From: JAGVSR01 sp963742405
GTDB taxonomy: Bacteria > Pseudomonadota > Alphaproteobacteria > Rhizobiales > Hyphomicrobiaceae
Assembly (NCBI GenBank): GCA_963742405.1
Contig: CAVUMB010000001.1
Span: 1 to 64,000, forward strand
Direction: 5' to 3'
DNA: 64,000 nt
Shown here piece by piece: positions 26,096 to 34,736 of this stretch. A program made the position numbers and the translations under genes. The notes under the pieces were generated by a model that worked only from the letters and a program-made list of their open reading frames with translations, ran no database searches and had not been told where the DNA came from. Each line of letters begins with the position of its first letter. Within the stretch, counting starts at the first letter, position 1.

Positions 26096-26127
26096 GACCG
26101 GCGCGCTGCCGTCCGCGCGCGCCGGTC
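26096..26127 (+). terminator. Hairpin between rplY and pth
   Basis: GACCGGCGCGC and GCGCGCCGGTC form an 11-bp stem with a ten-base loop, 8 bases after rplY. There is no T-run, so it may only attenuate read-through into pth. Confidence 0.5.
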
Positions 26128-26156
26128 ACCCCTTCTGCCCGGGAGCCTTTGCCGCC

Positions 26157-26891
26157 ATGAAGCTCTTTGTCGGTCTGGGCAATTACGGCGAGAAGTACGC
26201 CCGGCACCGGCACAACATTGGCTTCATGGCCGTCGAACGCCTCGCCGAATTGCATGGCTTCGGCCCCTGGAAGAAAAAATTCAAAGGGCTTGCTGCTGAC
26301 GGCGAAATCGGCGGCGAGAAGGTCCTCCTTCTCAAGCCCGAAACATTCATGAACGAGAGTGGGCAAAGCGTCGGCGATGCCGCTCGCTTCCTCAAGATCT
26401 CCGAAGGCGATGTCATCGTTTTCCACGACGAACTCGATCTGCTGCCTGGCCGCATAAAGGTCAAAACTGGCGGCGGCAACGCCGGCCATAACGGGCTGCG
26501 GTCGATCTCGGCACATTTGGGCAACGAGACGGTGCGCGTTCGTCTCGGCATCGGACATCCCGGATCGAAGGACGCAGTGGCGCATTATGTGCTGAGCGAT
26601 TTCACCAAGGCCGATCGGGTTTGGCTGCCAGACCTCCTCGACGCCGTCGCCAAGGCCGCCACGCATCTGGCCCGTGGCGATGCGCAGCGATTCCAAACCG
26701 AGGTCGCGCGGCTTTTGCAACAGAACGGCGTCAGCGGCCAAAGCGATGATAGTGCAGCCAACGAAACGCGCGAGCGTTCGCCGCGTCCCATTACATCTGG
26801 CGGCCCGCCCGGTGAACGGCAATCGAAGCGCGCTGGTGCTCTGGCCGAAAACCTCGCCAAATGGCTCTCAGGCCGCAAGTCCAGGGACTGA
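26157..26891 (+). CDS. pth: Peptidyl-tRNA hydrolase
   Basis: The 244-residue enzyme releases stalled peptides from tRNA. It shows FVGLGNYGEKYARHRHNIGFMAVE (catalytic His in HRHN), LLKPETFMNESGQSV, the catalytic-site Asp in FHDELDL, and GGNAGHNGLRSI. The usual GNPG is GNYG here. The family is near 190-200 residues, and here a 45-residue polar C-terminal extension rich in Ser, Arg and Pro is added. It follows rplY by 69 bases. Confidence 0.93.
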   Translation: MKLFVGLGNYGEKYARHRHNIGFMAVERLAELHGFGPWKKKFKGLAADGEIGGEKVLLLKPETFMNESGQSVGDAARFLKISEGDVIVFHDELDLLPGRIKVKTGGGNAGHNGLRSISAHLGNETVRVRLGIGHPGSKDAVAHYVLSDFTKADRVWLPDLLDAVAKAATHLARGDAQRFQTEVARLLQQNGVSGQSDDSAANETRERSPRPITSGGPPGERQSKRAGALAENLAKWLSGRKSRD

Positions 26892-26980
26892 ACAAAGCCA
26901 CCCGCGTCGCCATCCCCGGTTGATCCTCAGCGCGTAGCGTTGTAGCCCAGCGCAAACAAGAACCAGGGACAACTCGGATC

Positions 26981-28075
26981 ATGGGTTTCAAGCTCGGCAT
27001 CGTCGGCCTGCCGAACGTCGGCAAATCGACGCTCTTCAATGCCCTGACGCAAACGGCGGCGGCGGAAGCGGCGAATTATCCGTTCTGCACGATCGAACCC
27101 AACGTCGGCGAAGTCGGCGTTCCCGATATTCGCCTCGACACGCTTGCCAGGATTGCAGGATCGGCACAGATCATTCCCACCCGCCTGACATTCGTCGACA
27201 TCGCCGGTCTCGTGCGCGGCGCGTCGAAAGGCGAAGGCCTCGGCAACAAGTTCCTGTCGCACATCCGTGAAGTCGATGCGGTCGCCTACGTGCTGCGCTG
27301 CTTCGAAGATGATGACATCACCCACGTCGAAAACCGGGTCGATCCATTGGCCGACGCCGAAGTTGTCGAAACCGAACTGATGCTCGCCGACTTGGACAGC
27401 CTCGAAAAGCGCATTGGCCCGATCGAGAAGAAGGCCAAGGCTGGCGACAAGGAGTCAAAAGCACTGTTCGTACTGATGGAGAAAATTCTGCTGCCGCTGC
27501 GCGACGGGAAACCGGCACGAACGGCCGATATCACTCTGAAGAACAGCCAGCTTTTCGCGCCTTGCAACTGCTGACCGCCAAGCCCATCGTCTACGTCTGC
27601 AATGTGGACGAGGGCTCGGCTGCCGCCGGCAACGCGTTTTCCGCGCAAGTGGAACAGCGCGCCAAGGCCGAAGGCGCGGTCGCGTCATCATCTCGGCCAA
27701 GATCGAAGCGGAGTTCGCCGGATTGCCGGAAGCGGATCGGCGGAATTTCTGTCCTCCATGGGTCTCGAAGAACCGGGATTGAACCGGCTCATCCGCGCCG
27801 GTTATGCGCTGCTCGATCTCGTGACCTACTTCACTGTCGGTCCCAAGGAAGCCCGAGCTTGGACCATCACGCGCGGCACCAAGGCGCCGCAGGCCGCGGG
27901 CGTCATCCACACCGATTTCGAGAAAGGCTTCATCCGCTCCGAAACGATCGGCTACGACGACTACGTGGCCGGCAGCGGTGAAGCAGGAGCCAAGGAAGCC
28001 GGCAAGATGCGCCTCGAAGGCAAGGAGTATGTCGTCAAGGACGGCGACGTGCTCCACTTCCGCTTCGCAAACTAG
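26981..28075 (+). CDS. ychF: YchF-type ATPase/GTPase (three frameshifts)
   Basis: The restored ~365-residue protein has G1 GLPNVGKST, YPFCTIEPNVG, the G3-like FVDIAGLVRGASKGEGLGNKF, and YVCNVDEG in the altered G4 position that makes YchF prefer ATP. The C-terminal TGS domain includes TYFTVGPKEARAWTI and DGDVLHFRFAN. Three single-base losses, near 27551, 27683 and 27739, break the frame. Each can be placed where restoring one base gives the conserved sequence. A nearly universal gene broken three times by losses of the same size points to sequence error. Confidence 0.88.
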
Positions 28076-28089
28076 GAGAGGAGACCATC

Positions 28090-28365
28090 ATGTCCGATGC
28101 ACCGCCCGACCGCCTCTCCGTCGATCCGTCAAGCCCGCACTACAATGAAACCGTTCTCGCCCGCGACGTCGGTATTCGCTTCAACGGCATCGAAAAAACC
28201 AATGTCGAAGAGTATTGTGTCAGCGAAGGCTGGGTGAAGGTCGCCGCTGGCAAGGCCAAGGATCGCGCCGGCAAAGCGATCACGATCAAGCTGAAAGGGA
28301 CAGTGGAGCCCTATTTCAAGGACCCGTCACCGGCTCGCGTGACAGGCTCTCACCCTGGACCGTGA
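28090..28365 (+). CDS. DUF3297 family protein
   Basis: The 91-residue protein starts behind GGAGAGGAGACC, 14 bases after ychF. RLSVDPSSPHYNETVLARDVGIRFNG, TNVEEYCVSEGWVKV and GKAITIKLKGTVEPYF match DUF3297, a small family of unknown function. The last dozen residues (DPSPARVTGSHPGP) look unlike the family and may be an added tail or the product of a small frame error. Confidence 0.82.
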   Translation: MSDAPPDRLSVDPSSPHYNETVLARDVGIRFNGIEKTNVEEYCVSEGWVKVAAGKAKDRAGKAITIKLKGTVEPYFKDPSPARVTGSHPGP

Positions 28366-28426
28366 CGTGGCGCTCCAACGATACTAAGATAGGCTCGAAG
28401 ATCATCAACGGGCGAAAAGAGACCCC

Positions 28427-28882
28427 ATGATGCAACGGCCACCAGCCTGGATCGTCGTCAGCACGCATCCGCATAAGGAAGCGACGGCGATCGGCAATCT
28501 CGCCAATCAGGGGTTTGGCTCGTATTGCCCACTCGTGCAGAAAGCGTGTCCGCCATGCCCGCAAGACGACGAACGTTCTGCGGCCCCTTTTCCCAAGCTA
28601 CCTCTTCGTCGAACTGCCATCGGACGACACGCCGTGGCGGCCGGTGCTTTCCACATTCGGTGTCCGCTCGGTCATCCGCAGCGGCGATGACCCGAGCCGG
28701 CTGAGCGGGGAATTTATTGCCGCCTTGCGCGCCCGCGAAGAAGACGGCGTGATCATCGCCCCGCCGCACCCCTATGTCGTCGGACAACAGATCCGAATCG
28801 CCGGGGTCCGTTTGACGGCACCGTCGCCACGATCATCGGGCTCGGCGAAAAAGATCGACTGACCGTCCTGATGGAATTTTGA
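28427..28882 (+). CDS. NusG-like transcription antitermination factor (two frameshifts)
   Basis: Frames joined near 28537 and 28806 give a ~150-residue protein: WIVVSTHPHKEATAIGNLANQGF, VRHARKTTNVLRPLFPSYLFVEL, SVIRSGDDPSRLSGEFIAALRA, then a KOW-like end GPFDGTVATIIGLGEKDRLTVLMEF. This is a specialised NusG paralogue (RfaH or UpxY-like), not core NusG, which would sit near rplK. Such factors often let RNA polymerase read through long polysaccharide operons, and sugar genes begin 2.3 kb downstream, on the other strand. Confidence 0.75.
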
Positions 28883-28938
28883 ATCGACCGGTCCGCGTGG
28901 CGGTCGATGTGCGCCAGGTGACATCGGCTTGAAGGCCA

Positions 28939-29593
28939 TCACCGCGCCGGCCGCCTGGTCGTCCCGGCCGGCTGTAGATGGCTCTGCATGTACGATTTCA
29001 ATTCGCGGATCGCCGGGATCGGTTTGAAATCCGGAAGCACCATGGCGCGAACGAACACGCCATCGAGGTAGGTCGAGATGAACGTCGCCGTCTGTGTCGG
29101 CATCGACCCGCCCGAACTTTCCGGAAGCCACACCCGCCTCGATCGCGGACTGCAGCAGCAGCCGTTCCTCGTCGTAGAACGTGCGAATGGCGCGATCGAT
29201 GCTGACTTTGCGTTCAGCCGTTGAGACGTAGTCGATCGACAGCTTGATCAGCTTGGCAATCAGAATCATAAGCGCGGATATGGTTGTCGATCCACGCGAA
29301 AATGAGATCGGCCGGCTCATCGAGGCCGTTCTCGTCATGCGGAAAGATTGAAACGCCCGCTCGATGGCCAACGCAAGCGCCCGTCGGTACAGCTCTTCCT
29401 TATTGGTGAAGTAGTAGAAGATGAGCGCTTGATTGAAGCCGGTCACCTTCGCGATATCGATCGTGCGAACGGATGAAAAGTTCTTGGCTGCGAAGAGATC
29501 GAGCGCCGCCGACAGAATGGCGCTTTCGGCTTCCACCGTGATTGCTGCCGGCTTTGGGCCGTCCCACGCTGTGCGCTCGCTTCGCCATTCCAT
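28939..29593 (-). CDS. TetR/AcrR-family regulator (frameshifted)
   Basis: The start at 29593 begins MEWRSERTAW; the HTH follows as AILSAALDLFAAKNFSSVRTIDIAKVTGFNQALIFYYFTNKEELYRRAL. Compensating shifts near 29337 and 29266, plus one near 29099, restore LDEPADLIFAWIDNHIRAYD, KLIKLSIDYVSTAERKVSIDR and ATFISTYLDGVFVRAMVL, about 217 residues. It is divergent from the glutamine synthetase-like gene, and two palindromes lie between them, so it probably controls that gene. Its effector could be an amine or another nitrogen compound (inference). Confidence 0.78.
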
Positions 29594-29637
29594 GCCCACC
29601 TTTCAGGCGACCAATTCCAAAATTTTGTACGAAACTT

Positions 29638-29661
29638 GTGCAAATACGATGTATTTTGCAC
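29638..29661. promoter_or_regulatory. Candidate operator: imperfect palindrome
   Basis: GTGCAAATAC and GTATTTTGCAC surround GAT, a near-perfect dyad with one unpaired base. It lies between the divergent TetR-type and glutamine synthetase-like genes, about 45 bases from the regulator start. Confidence 0.5.
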
Positions 29662-29672
29662 TTTCAGTCTCA

Positions 29673-29692
29673 AATTAATTGCGCAATTAATT
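29673..29692. promoter_or_regulatory. Candidate operator: perfect 20-bp palindrome
   Basis: AATTAATTGCGCAATTAATT is fully self-complementary and centred about 73 bases upstream of the glutamine synthetase-like start. It is the strongest dyad in this gap and a good candidate for TetR-family binding. Confidence 0.6.
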
Positions 29693-29755
29693 ACTCTCGC
29701 AACGCCACTCTTGCAAGTCCGATCTCGTTGCCAGCACCACGACCGAGGAAAAATC

Positions 29756-31123
29756 ATGAGCTCCGCCGCTGACCCATCCATCAACGAACTCGCCGGACGC
29801 CTGCGTTCCGACGGCGTCAAATACATGTTCGCAAGCTACGTCGATCTTCATGGCGTATCGAAGGGCAAAGTGGTTCCCATCGATCACCTCGGCCGCATGA
29901 TGAAGGGATCGGAACTGTGCACTGGCGCAGCACTCGACGGCGTACCGCAGGACGTGTCCGACGAGGAAGTGGCCTCGCACCCCGACGCGAATTCCGCGAT
30001 CGTACTGCCCTGGCGCAAGGACACGGCCTGGTTCGCGTCCGACCTGTGGTTGAAGGGCGCGCCGTTCGATGCCTGCAGCCGCAACATCCTCAAGCGCGTC
30101 CTGGCCCAAGCGGCCGACATGGGCTTCACCTTCAACCTCGGCATGGAAGCTGAGTTCTTCGTCCTGAAAGACGATCCTGCAAATCCCCTGGGCTTTGCGC
30201 CTGTTTCCGACCGCAAGAACCTCGAAAAGCCCGCCTACGACGTGTCCCGCATGCTCGACAACATGGATTGGATGAACGAACTCGTCTCCGCCATGAACGG
30301 GCTTGGCTGGGATGTCTATTCGTTCGACCATGAGGATGGCATCGGTCAGTTCGAAGTCGACTTCAAATTCTTCGATGCGCTTTCCATGTCCGACCGCTAT
30401 GTCTTCTTCCGAATGATGGCGCACGAAATCGCACGCAAGCATGGTGCGTTCGCAACCTTCATGCCCAAGCCCTACGTCGATCGGGCAGGTTCGGGCGCCC
30501 ACTTCAACATGTCGCTGGCCGACATCAAGACAGGCAAGAACCTCTTCGCCTCCGACGACGACCCGCGCGGCTGCGGCTTGTCAAAACTCGGCTATCAATT
30601 CATCTCCGGCGTCTTGGCCCATTTGCCCGCGATCTGCGCCGTCGTCGCCCCGACGGTAAACAGCTACAAGCGGCTCGTTCTCAAGGGATCGATGTCGGGG
30701 TTCACCTGGGCACCGATCTGGGGCTGCTACGGCAACAACAACCGCACCAACACGGTTCGCATTCCACTCGGTGGCGGCCGCGTTGAATTGCGCGCCGCCG
30801 ACAGCTCATGCAATCCCTATCTCGGCGCGGCCCTCGTCCTCGCAGCGGGCCTCGAAGGCATTACCAACGGCAGCGATCCGGGCGATCCACACACCGAAAA
30901 CATGTACCTGAAATCGCCCGAAGAACTTGCCAGCCTCGGCATCAAGCGCCTGCCGCAGACATTGGGCGATGCCGTCGAAGCATTCGCCGCCGATCCGTTG
31001 GCCAAGAAAGTATTCGGCGACGGCATGTACGGTGCCTGGCTCGACTATAAGCGCGACGAGTGGATCAGTTACCTGAATCACGTTTCCGATTGGGAACGGA
31101 GCCGGTACCTCAAGTTCTTTTAA
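29756..31123 (+). CDS. Type III glutamine synthetase-like enzyme (possible gamma-glutamylmethylamide synthetase)
   Basis: The 455-residue protein has KYMFASYVDLHGVSKGKVVP, the glutamate/metal-site string LGMEAEFFVL, DHEDGIGQFEVDF, the GSGAHFNMS motif, KRLVLKGSMSGFTWAPIWG and RIPLGGGRVELRAADSSCNPYL. Length and order match GlnT and GmaS proteins. GmaS joins methylamine to glutamate in the N-methylglutamate pathway. Methylotroph context makes this plausible, but no mgs or mgd genes are in the window, so GlnT (ammonium) remains open. The start follows GAGGAAAA. Confidence 0.85.
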   Translation: MSSAADPSINELAGRLRSDGVKYMFASYVDLHGVSKGKVVPIDHLGRMMKGSELCTGAALDGVPQDVSDEEVASHPDANSAIVLPWRKDTAWFASDLWLKGAPFDACSRNILKRVLAQAADMGFTFNLGMEAEFFVLKDDPANPLGFAPVSDRKNLEKPAYDVSRMLDNMDWMNELVSAMNGLGWDVYSFDHEDGIGQFEVDFKFFDALSMSDRYVFFRMMAHEIARKHGAFATFMPKPYVDRAGSGAHFNMSLADIKTGKNLFASDDDPRGCGLSKLGYQFISGVLAHLPAICAVVAPTVNSYKRLVLKGSMSGFTWAPIWGCYGNNNRTNTVRIPLGGGRVELRAADSSCNPYLGAALVLAAGLEGITNGSDPGDPHTENMYLKSPEELASLGIKRLPQTLGDAVEAFAADPLAKKVFGDGMYGAWLDYKRDEWISYLNHVSDWERSRYLKFF

Positions 31124-31130
31124 AACGACG

Positions 31131-31158
31131 GCAGCCGCGGACATTTATCTGCGGCTGC
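31131..31158. terminator. Hairpin between convergent genes
   Basis: GCAGCCGC and GCGGCTGC form an 8-bp stem around a 12-base AT-rich loop, between the glutamine synthetase-like stop and the ugd stop. It could serve both directions. Confidence 0.55.
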
Positions 31159-31164
31159 TCCGTG

Positions 31165-32481
31165 TCACGCGACCACCGGTCTGCGACCAATACTGTAGTA
31201 GGTGAATCCCCGCCGGTGCATATCTTCCGGACGATAGATATTGCGCAGATCGACGACGATGGGCGCTTTCAAGAGGGACTTGATGCGGTCAAGATCGAGT
31301 GCGCGAAACTGTTCCCACTCCGTCACAAAACAAAGCGCGTCCGCTCCCTCGATGCATGAATAGGCGTCTGGCATGTATTCGACGTTGGTGAGTTCGCCCT
31401 TCGCCTGCTCGACACCCTTCGGATCATACGCCTTGATCCGCGCGCCATTGTCCTGGAGGTAGCGGATAATGGCGATCGACGGCGCATCGCGCATGTCGTC
31501 GGTATTGGGTTTGAACGTCAGGCCCAACACCGCGATCGTCTTGCCGCGAACGCTTCCGCCGCACGCCGTCATCACCTTGCGCGCCACGCCGCGCTTGCGC
31601 TGATCGTTGACGGCAATCACACTTTCCACAAGCCGCTGCGGCACCCCGAAATCCTGGGCGGTCTTGGCCAGCGCGTTGGTGTCTTTCGGAAAACAAGAGC
31701 CGCCATACCCCGGCCCGGCATGCAAGAATTTGGTGCCGATGCGATTGTCGAGACCGATCCCCCGCGCCACGTCCTGAACATTGACGCCGACTTCTTCACA
31801 CAGGTCCGCGATTTCGTTGATGAACGTGATCTTAGTGGCAAGAAACGCGTTCGAGGCATACTTGATGAGTTCGGCCGCCCGCCGCTCGGTAAACATCAGC
31901 GGTGCCTGGTTGATGAAGAGCGGCGAATAAAGATCCGACATGACCGCGCGGGCCTTGTCATCCGTTACACCGATGACGATCCGGTCCGGCTTCTTGAAAT
32001 CCTGGATTGCAGCCCCTTCGCGCAGAAATTCCGGATTTGACGCCACCGAGACGTCGGCATCCGGCCGCGCCTCGCGGATGATACGCTCGATCTCGTCGCC
32101 GGTACCGACCGGAACCGTCGATTTCGTGCACACCACCGTGAAGGCGTTCAGAGCAGGGGCAATATCGCGGGCAGCCTGAAAGACGTAAGCGAGATCGGCA
32201 TGATTATCGCCGCGTCGGGAGGGAGTACCAACCGCAATGAAAACCACGTCTGCGGCGGCAACCGCTTCCTTCAATTCAGTTGTAAACGAAAGACGGCCGT
32301 CACGGACGTTGTTGGCAACAAGAGCATCAAGACCCGGCTCGTAAATCGGAATGATACCTTTGTGAAGGGCCGCGACCTTGTCCGCGTCTTTGTCGACGCA
32401 CGTGACTGTGTGACCGAAGTCAGCAAAACAAGTTCCAGATACGAGACCCACATAACCGGACCCGATCATAACCACGCGCAT
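31165..32481 (-). CDS. ugd: UDP-glucose 6-dehydrogenase
   Basis: The 438-residue enzyme oxidises UDP-glucose to UDP-glucuronate using NAD. It has the Rossmann motif MIGSGYVGLVSGTCFADFGH, the FIAVGTPS and STVPVGTGDE strings, NPEFLREGAAIQDF, and the catalytic Cys in GPGYGGSCFPKDTNAL. LTFKPNTDDMRDAPS marks the C-domain. The start at 32481 opens the Rossmann fold. It is the last of a minus-strand sugar nucleotide group and supplies precursor for acidic exopolysaccharide. Confidence 0.93.
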   Translation of the reverse strand: MRVVMIGSGYVGLVSGTCFADFGHTVTCVDKDADKVAALHKGIIPIYEPGLDALVANNVRDGRLSFTTELKEAVAAADVVFIAVGTPSRRGDNHADLAYVFQAARDIAPALNAFTVVCTKSTVPVGTGDEIERIIREARPDADVSVASNPEFLREGAAIQDFKKPDRIVIGVTDDKARAVMSDLYSPLFINQAPLMFTERRAAELIKYASNAFLATKITFINEIADLCEEVGVNVQDVARGIGLDNRIGTKFLHAGPGYGGSCFPKDTNALAKTAQDFGVPQRLVESVIAVNDQRKRGVARKVMTACGGSVRGKTIAVLGLTFKPNTDDMRDAPSIAIIRYLQDNGARIKAYDPKGVEQAKGELTNVEYMPDAYSCIEGADALCFVTEWEQFRALDLDRIKSLLKAPIVVDLRNIYRPEDMHRRGFTYYSIGRRPVVA

Positions 32482-32549
32482 GAAAGTTCCCCCACCCTCG
32501 CTTGGCAATCAACGTGTCGGGTAATCGGATGCACCGGGCCCGTCAACCG

Positions 32550-33452
32550 CTAAGCGGTCGCGGGATGCCGACCGTCCCGTTGAAGGCGCTCAAGACACCG
32601 CGCCAGCCCATCTGGCCACGGTGGCAAGCGCAGACCGAAAACTCGATCCAAGCGCGAGCAGTCAAGCCGCGAATTGGCCGGGCGCCGCGCCGGCGTCGGA
32701 TAGGCGCTCGTCGAAATGGGCTTCACGAGCGGTGCCTTTCGGCCGGCCGCTGCTTCCATTCGAAAGATTTCGCGCGCAAGGCCACACCACGTGACCTCCC
32801 CGCTGCCCGCCGCGTGGAAAACACCGAACACGTCGCTCCTGATTGAAGCCTCAGGCAGCCGGGTCGCCATCGCTAAGATCACATCCGCCAGATCGGGGGC
32901 ATAGGTCGGCCCACCGATCTGGTCGTCGACCACGGCGATCTCGTCCCGCGTCTCGGCCAGCCGCAACATGGTTTTGACGAAGTTGCTGCCGAACGGACTG
33001 AAAACCCAACTGGTCCGCAAGATCACATGCCGCGCCGTTCCGGCAGCGACCTCCTCCTCGCCCGCGAGCTTGGATTTTCCGTAGACGCCAAGAGGTTGAG
33101 TGCTATCGGTTTCGACATAGGCCCGTGAACTCGACCCGTCGAAAACATAATCGCTGGAGACATGGATCAGCGGAATTCCAGCAGCCTCGCAACACTGAGC
33201 AATAAGACCCGCCCCGCGCGCGTTGACATCAAACGCCTCGTCAGGCTCACTTTCGGCCTTATCGACCGCCGTGTAGGCGGCAGCATTCACGACAACGGCG
33301 GGCGTGTACCGTTCGATTGCACGGCGGATACTCTCGCACTCCTTGATATCCACCTCCGGCCGCCCGGCGGTGACCACTTCGACGGCCGACCCATTTTTCT
33401 CCGCCAGGCACCGGGCTAACTGGCCTGTAGAACCGATGACCAGCAGTTTCAT
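32550..33452 (-). CDS. rfbD: dTDP-4-dehydrorhamnose reductase
   Basis: The 300-residue short-chain reductase has an N-terminal GSTGQLARCLAEK, VVNAAAYTAVDKAESE, HVSSDYVFDG, YGKSKLAGEEEV (catalytic Tyr/Lys) and LRTSWVFSPFGSNFV. It makes dTDP-L-rhamnose. It overlaps rfbB by 4 bases. The genes for the first and third steps, rfbA and rfbC, are not in the window and must lie elsewhere if the pathway is complete. Confidence 0.92.
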   Translation of the reverse strand: MKLLVIGSTGQLARCLAEKNGSAVEVVTAGRPEVDIKECESIRRAIERYTPAVVVNAAAYTAVDKAESEPDEAFDVNARGAGLIAQCCEAAGIPLIHVSSDYVFDGSSSRAYVETDSTQPLGVYGKSKLAGEEEVAAGTARHVILRTSWVFSPFGSNFVKTMLRLAETRDEIAVVDDQIGGPTYAPDLADVILAMATRLPEASIRSDVFGVFHAAGSGEVTWCGLAREIFRMEAAAGRKAPLVKPISTSAYPTPARRPANSRLDCSRLDRVFGLRLPPWPDGLARCLERLQRDGRHPATA

Positions 33453-34531
33453 GTTGGAACGTGTTCCGCACCGACTTCAGCGTCATTCGCCAGGCCGAGC
33501 CGTTGGCCCGCATAGACTTTCTTGCGCAACGGTCCCCACCACGCTTCATTGTCGAGATACCAGCCCACGGTTTGTTCAATCCCGCTGTCGAAATTCTCCT
33601 GTGCCCGCCAACCCAGTTCGCTTTCGATCTTCGATGCGTCGATGGCGTACCGATGGTCGTGTCCGGGCCGATCGGTCACGTAGGTGATCAAGGACGCACG
33701 AGGAGTGCCGGTCGGCCTCAGGCGGTCGATTAGTTCGCAAACTCGGTGCACGACGTCGATGTTACTGCGCTCATTGCGTCCACCGACGTTGTACTTTTCA
33801 CCAAGCCGCCCCCGCTCCAGTACGGTCAGTAACGCCCGCGCGTGATCCTCGACGTAAAGCCAGTCACGAATATTGGTGCCGTTGCCATAGACAGGCAGCG
33901 GCTGCTCATGGAGCGCATTGAGGATCATGAGCGGAACAAGTTTTTCGGGAAACTGGTACGGTCCGTAATTGTTGGAACAGTTGGAGATCAGAGCCGGAAA
34001 GCCATAGGTGCGATGCCACGCCTGCACCAGATGATCGGAGGCGGCCTTACTGGCAGAATAGGGCGAACTGGGATCGTACGCCGTGTCTTCACGAAACAGG
34101 CCTGCCTCGCCGAGCGAACCATAAACTTCATCCGTCGAGATGTGCAGAAAGCGAAATGCGGCCTGGGCGGGCTGCGGAAGGCCACTCCAATAGCGGCGCG
34201 CCACCTCCAGCATGACGTACGTACCGACGACGTTCGTCGTCACGAATGCACCGGCGCCCGCAATGGAACGGTCGACATGGCTCTCGGCCGCAAGATGCAT
34301 CACAGCGTCCGGCTGGAAACTCTCGAACGCCGCCGCCATCGCGGCTTGATCGCAGATGTCCGCCTTCAAAAACCGGTACCCAGGCTGACCGACTATCGAT
34401 GCCAAACTGTCGAGATTGGCGGCATACGTCAGCTTGTCGATGTTCAGAACCTCGAAGCCATTGTCGCCCACCAGATGTCGGCAAACCGCCGATCCGATAA
34501 ATCCCGCGCCTCCGGTCACAATGACCCGCAT
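33449..34531 (-). CDS. rfbB: dTDP-glucose 4,6-dehydratase
   Basis: The 360-residue SDR enzyme has VTGGAGFIGSAVCRHL, MHLAAESHVDRSI, HISTDEVYGSLG, PYSASKAASDHLVQAW (catalytic YxxxK), SNCSNNYGPYQFPEKL and RDWLYVEDHARALL. It converts dTDP-glucose to the 4-keto-6-deoxy sugar used by RfbD. It is the first gene of the rfbBD pair on the minus strand. Confidence 0.93.
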   Translation of the reverse strand: MRVIVTGGAGFIGSAVCRHLVGDNGFEVLNIDKLTYAANLDSLASIVGQPGYRFLKADICDQAAMAAAFESFQPDAVMHLAAESHVDRSIAGAGAFVTTNVVGTYVMLEVARRYWSGLPQPAQAAFRFLHISTDEVYGSLGEAGLFREDTAYDPSSPYSASKAASDHLVQAWHRTYGFPALISNCSNNYGPYQFPEKLVPLMILNALHEQPLPVYGNGTNIRDWLYVEDHARALLTVLERGRLGEKYNVGGRNERSNIDVVHRVCELIDRLRPTGTPRASLITYVTDRPGHDHRYAIDASKIESELGWRAQENFDSGIEQTVGWYLDNEAWWGPLRKKVYAGQRLGLANDAEVGAEHVPT

Positions 34532-34736
34532 GATAACCTCCCGGCGCCGACTTAAATGCCCGCGTAGTCGAGTATGCTTGAACTGTTACGGGTGACGAGA
34601 CAAGCACCGGGAAGAGCACCGCACAACCGGACGGATCTTGTGTTGTTTTCTTACCGCGATCACCTGACGATAGCCGTATGACAAGCTTTAAAAACGTGAT
34701 CATCGATTCGATCGACTGAGCGACATGGTTTGTTCA

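Noticed and set aside
26585..26878. Minus-strand frames opposite pth and ychF
   Set aside because: The plus strand encodes conserved proteins with catalytic motifs; the opposite frames are by-products of GC-rich codon use.
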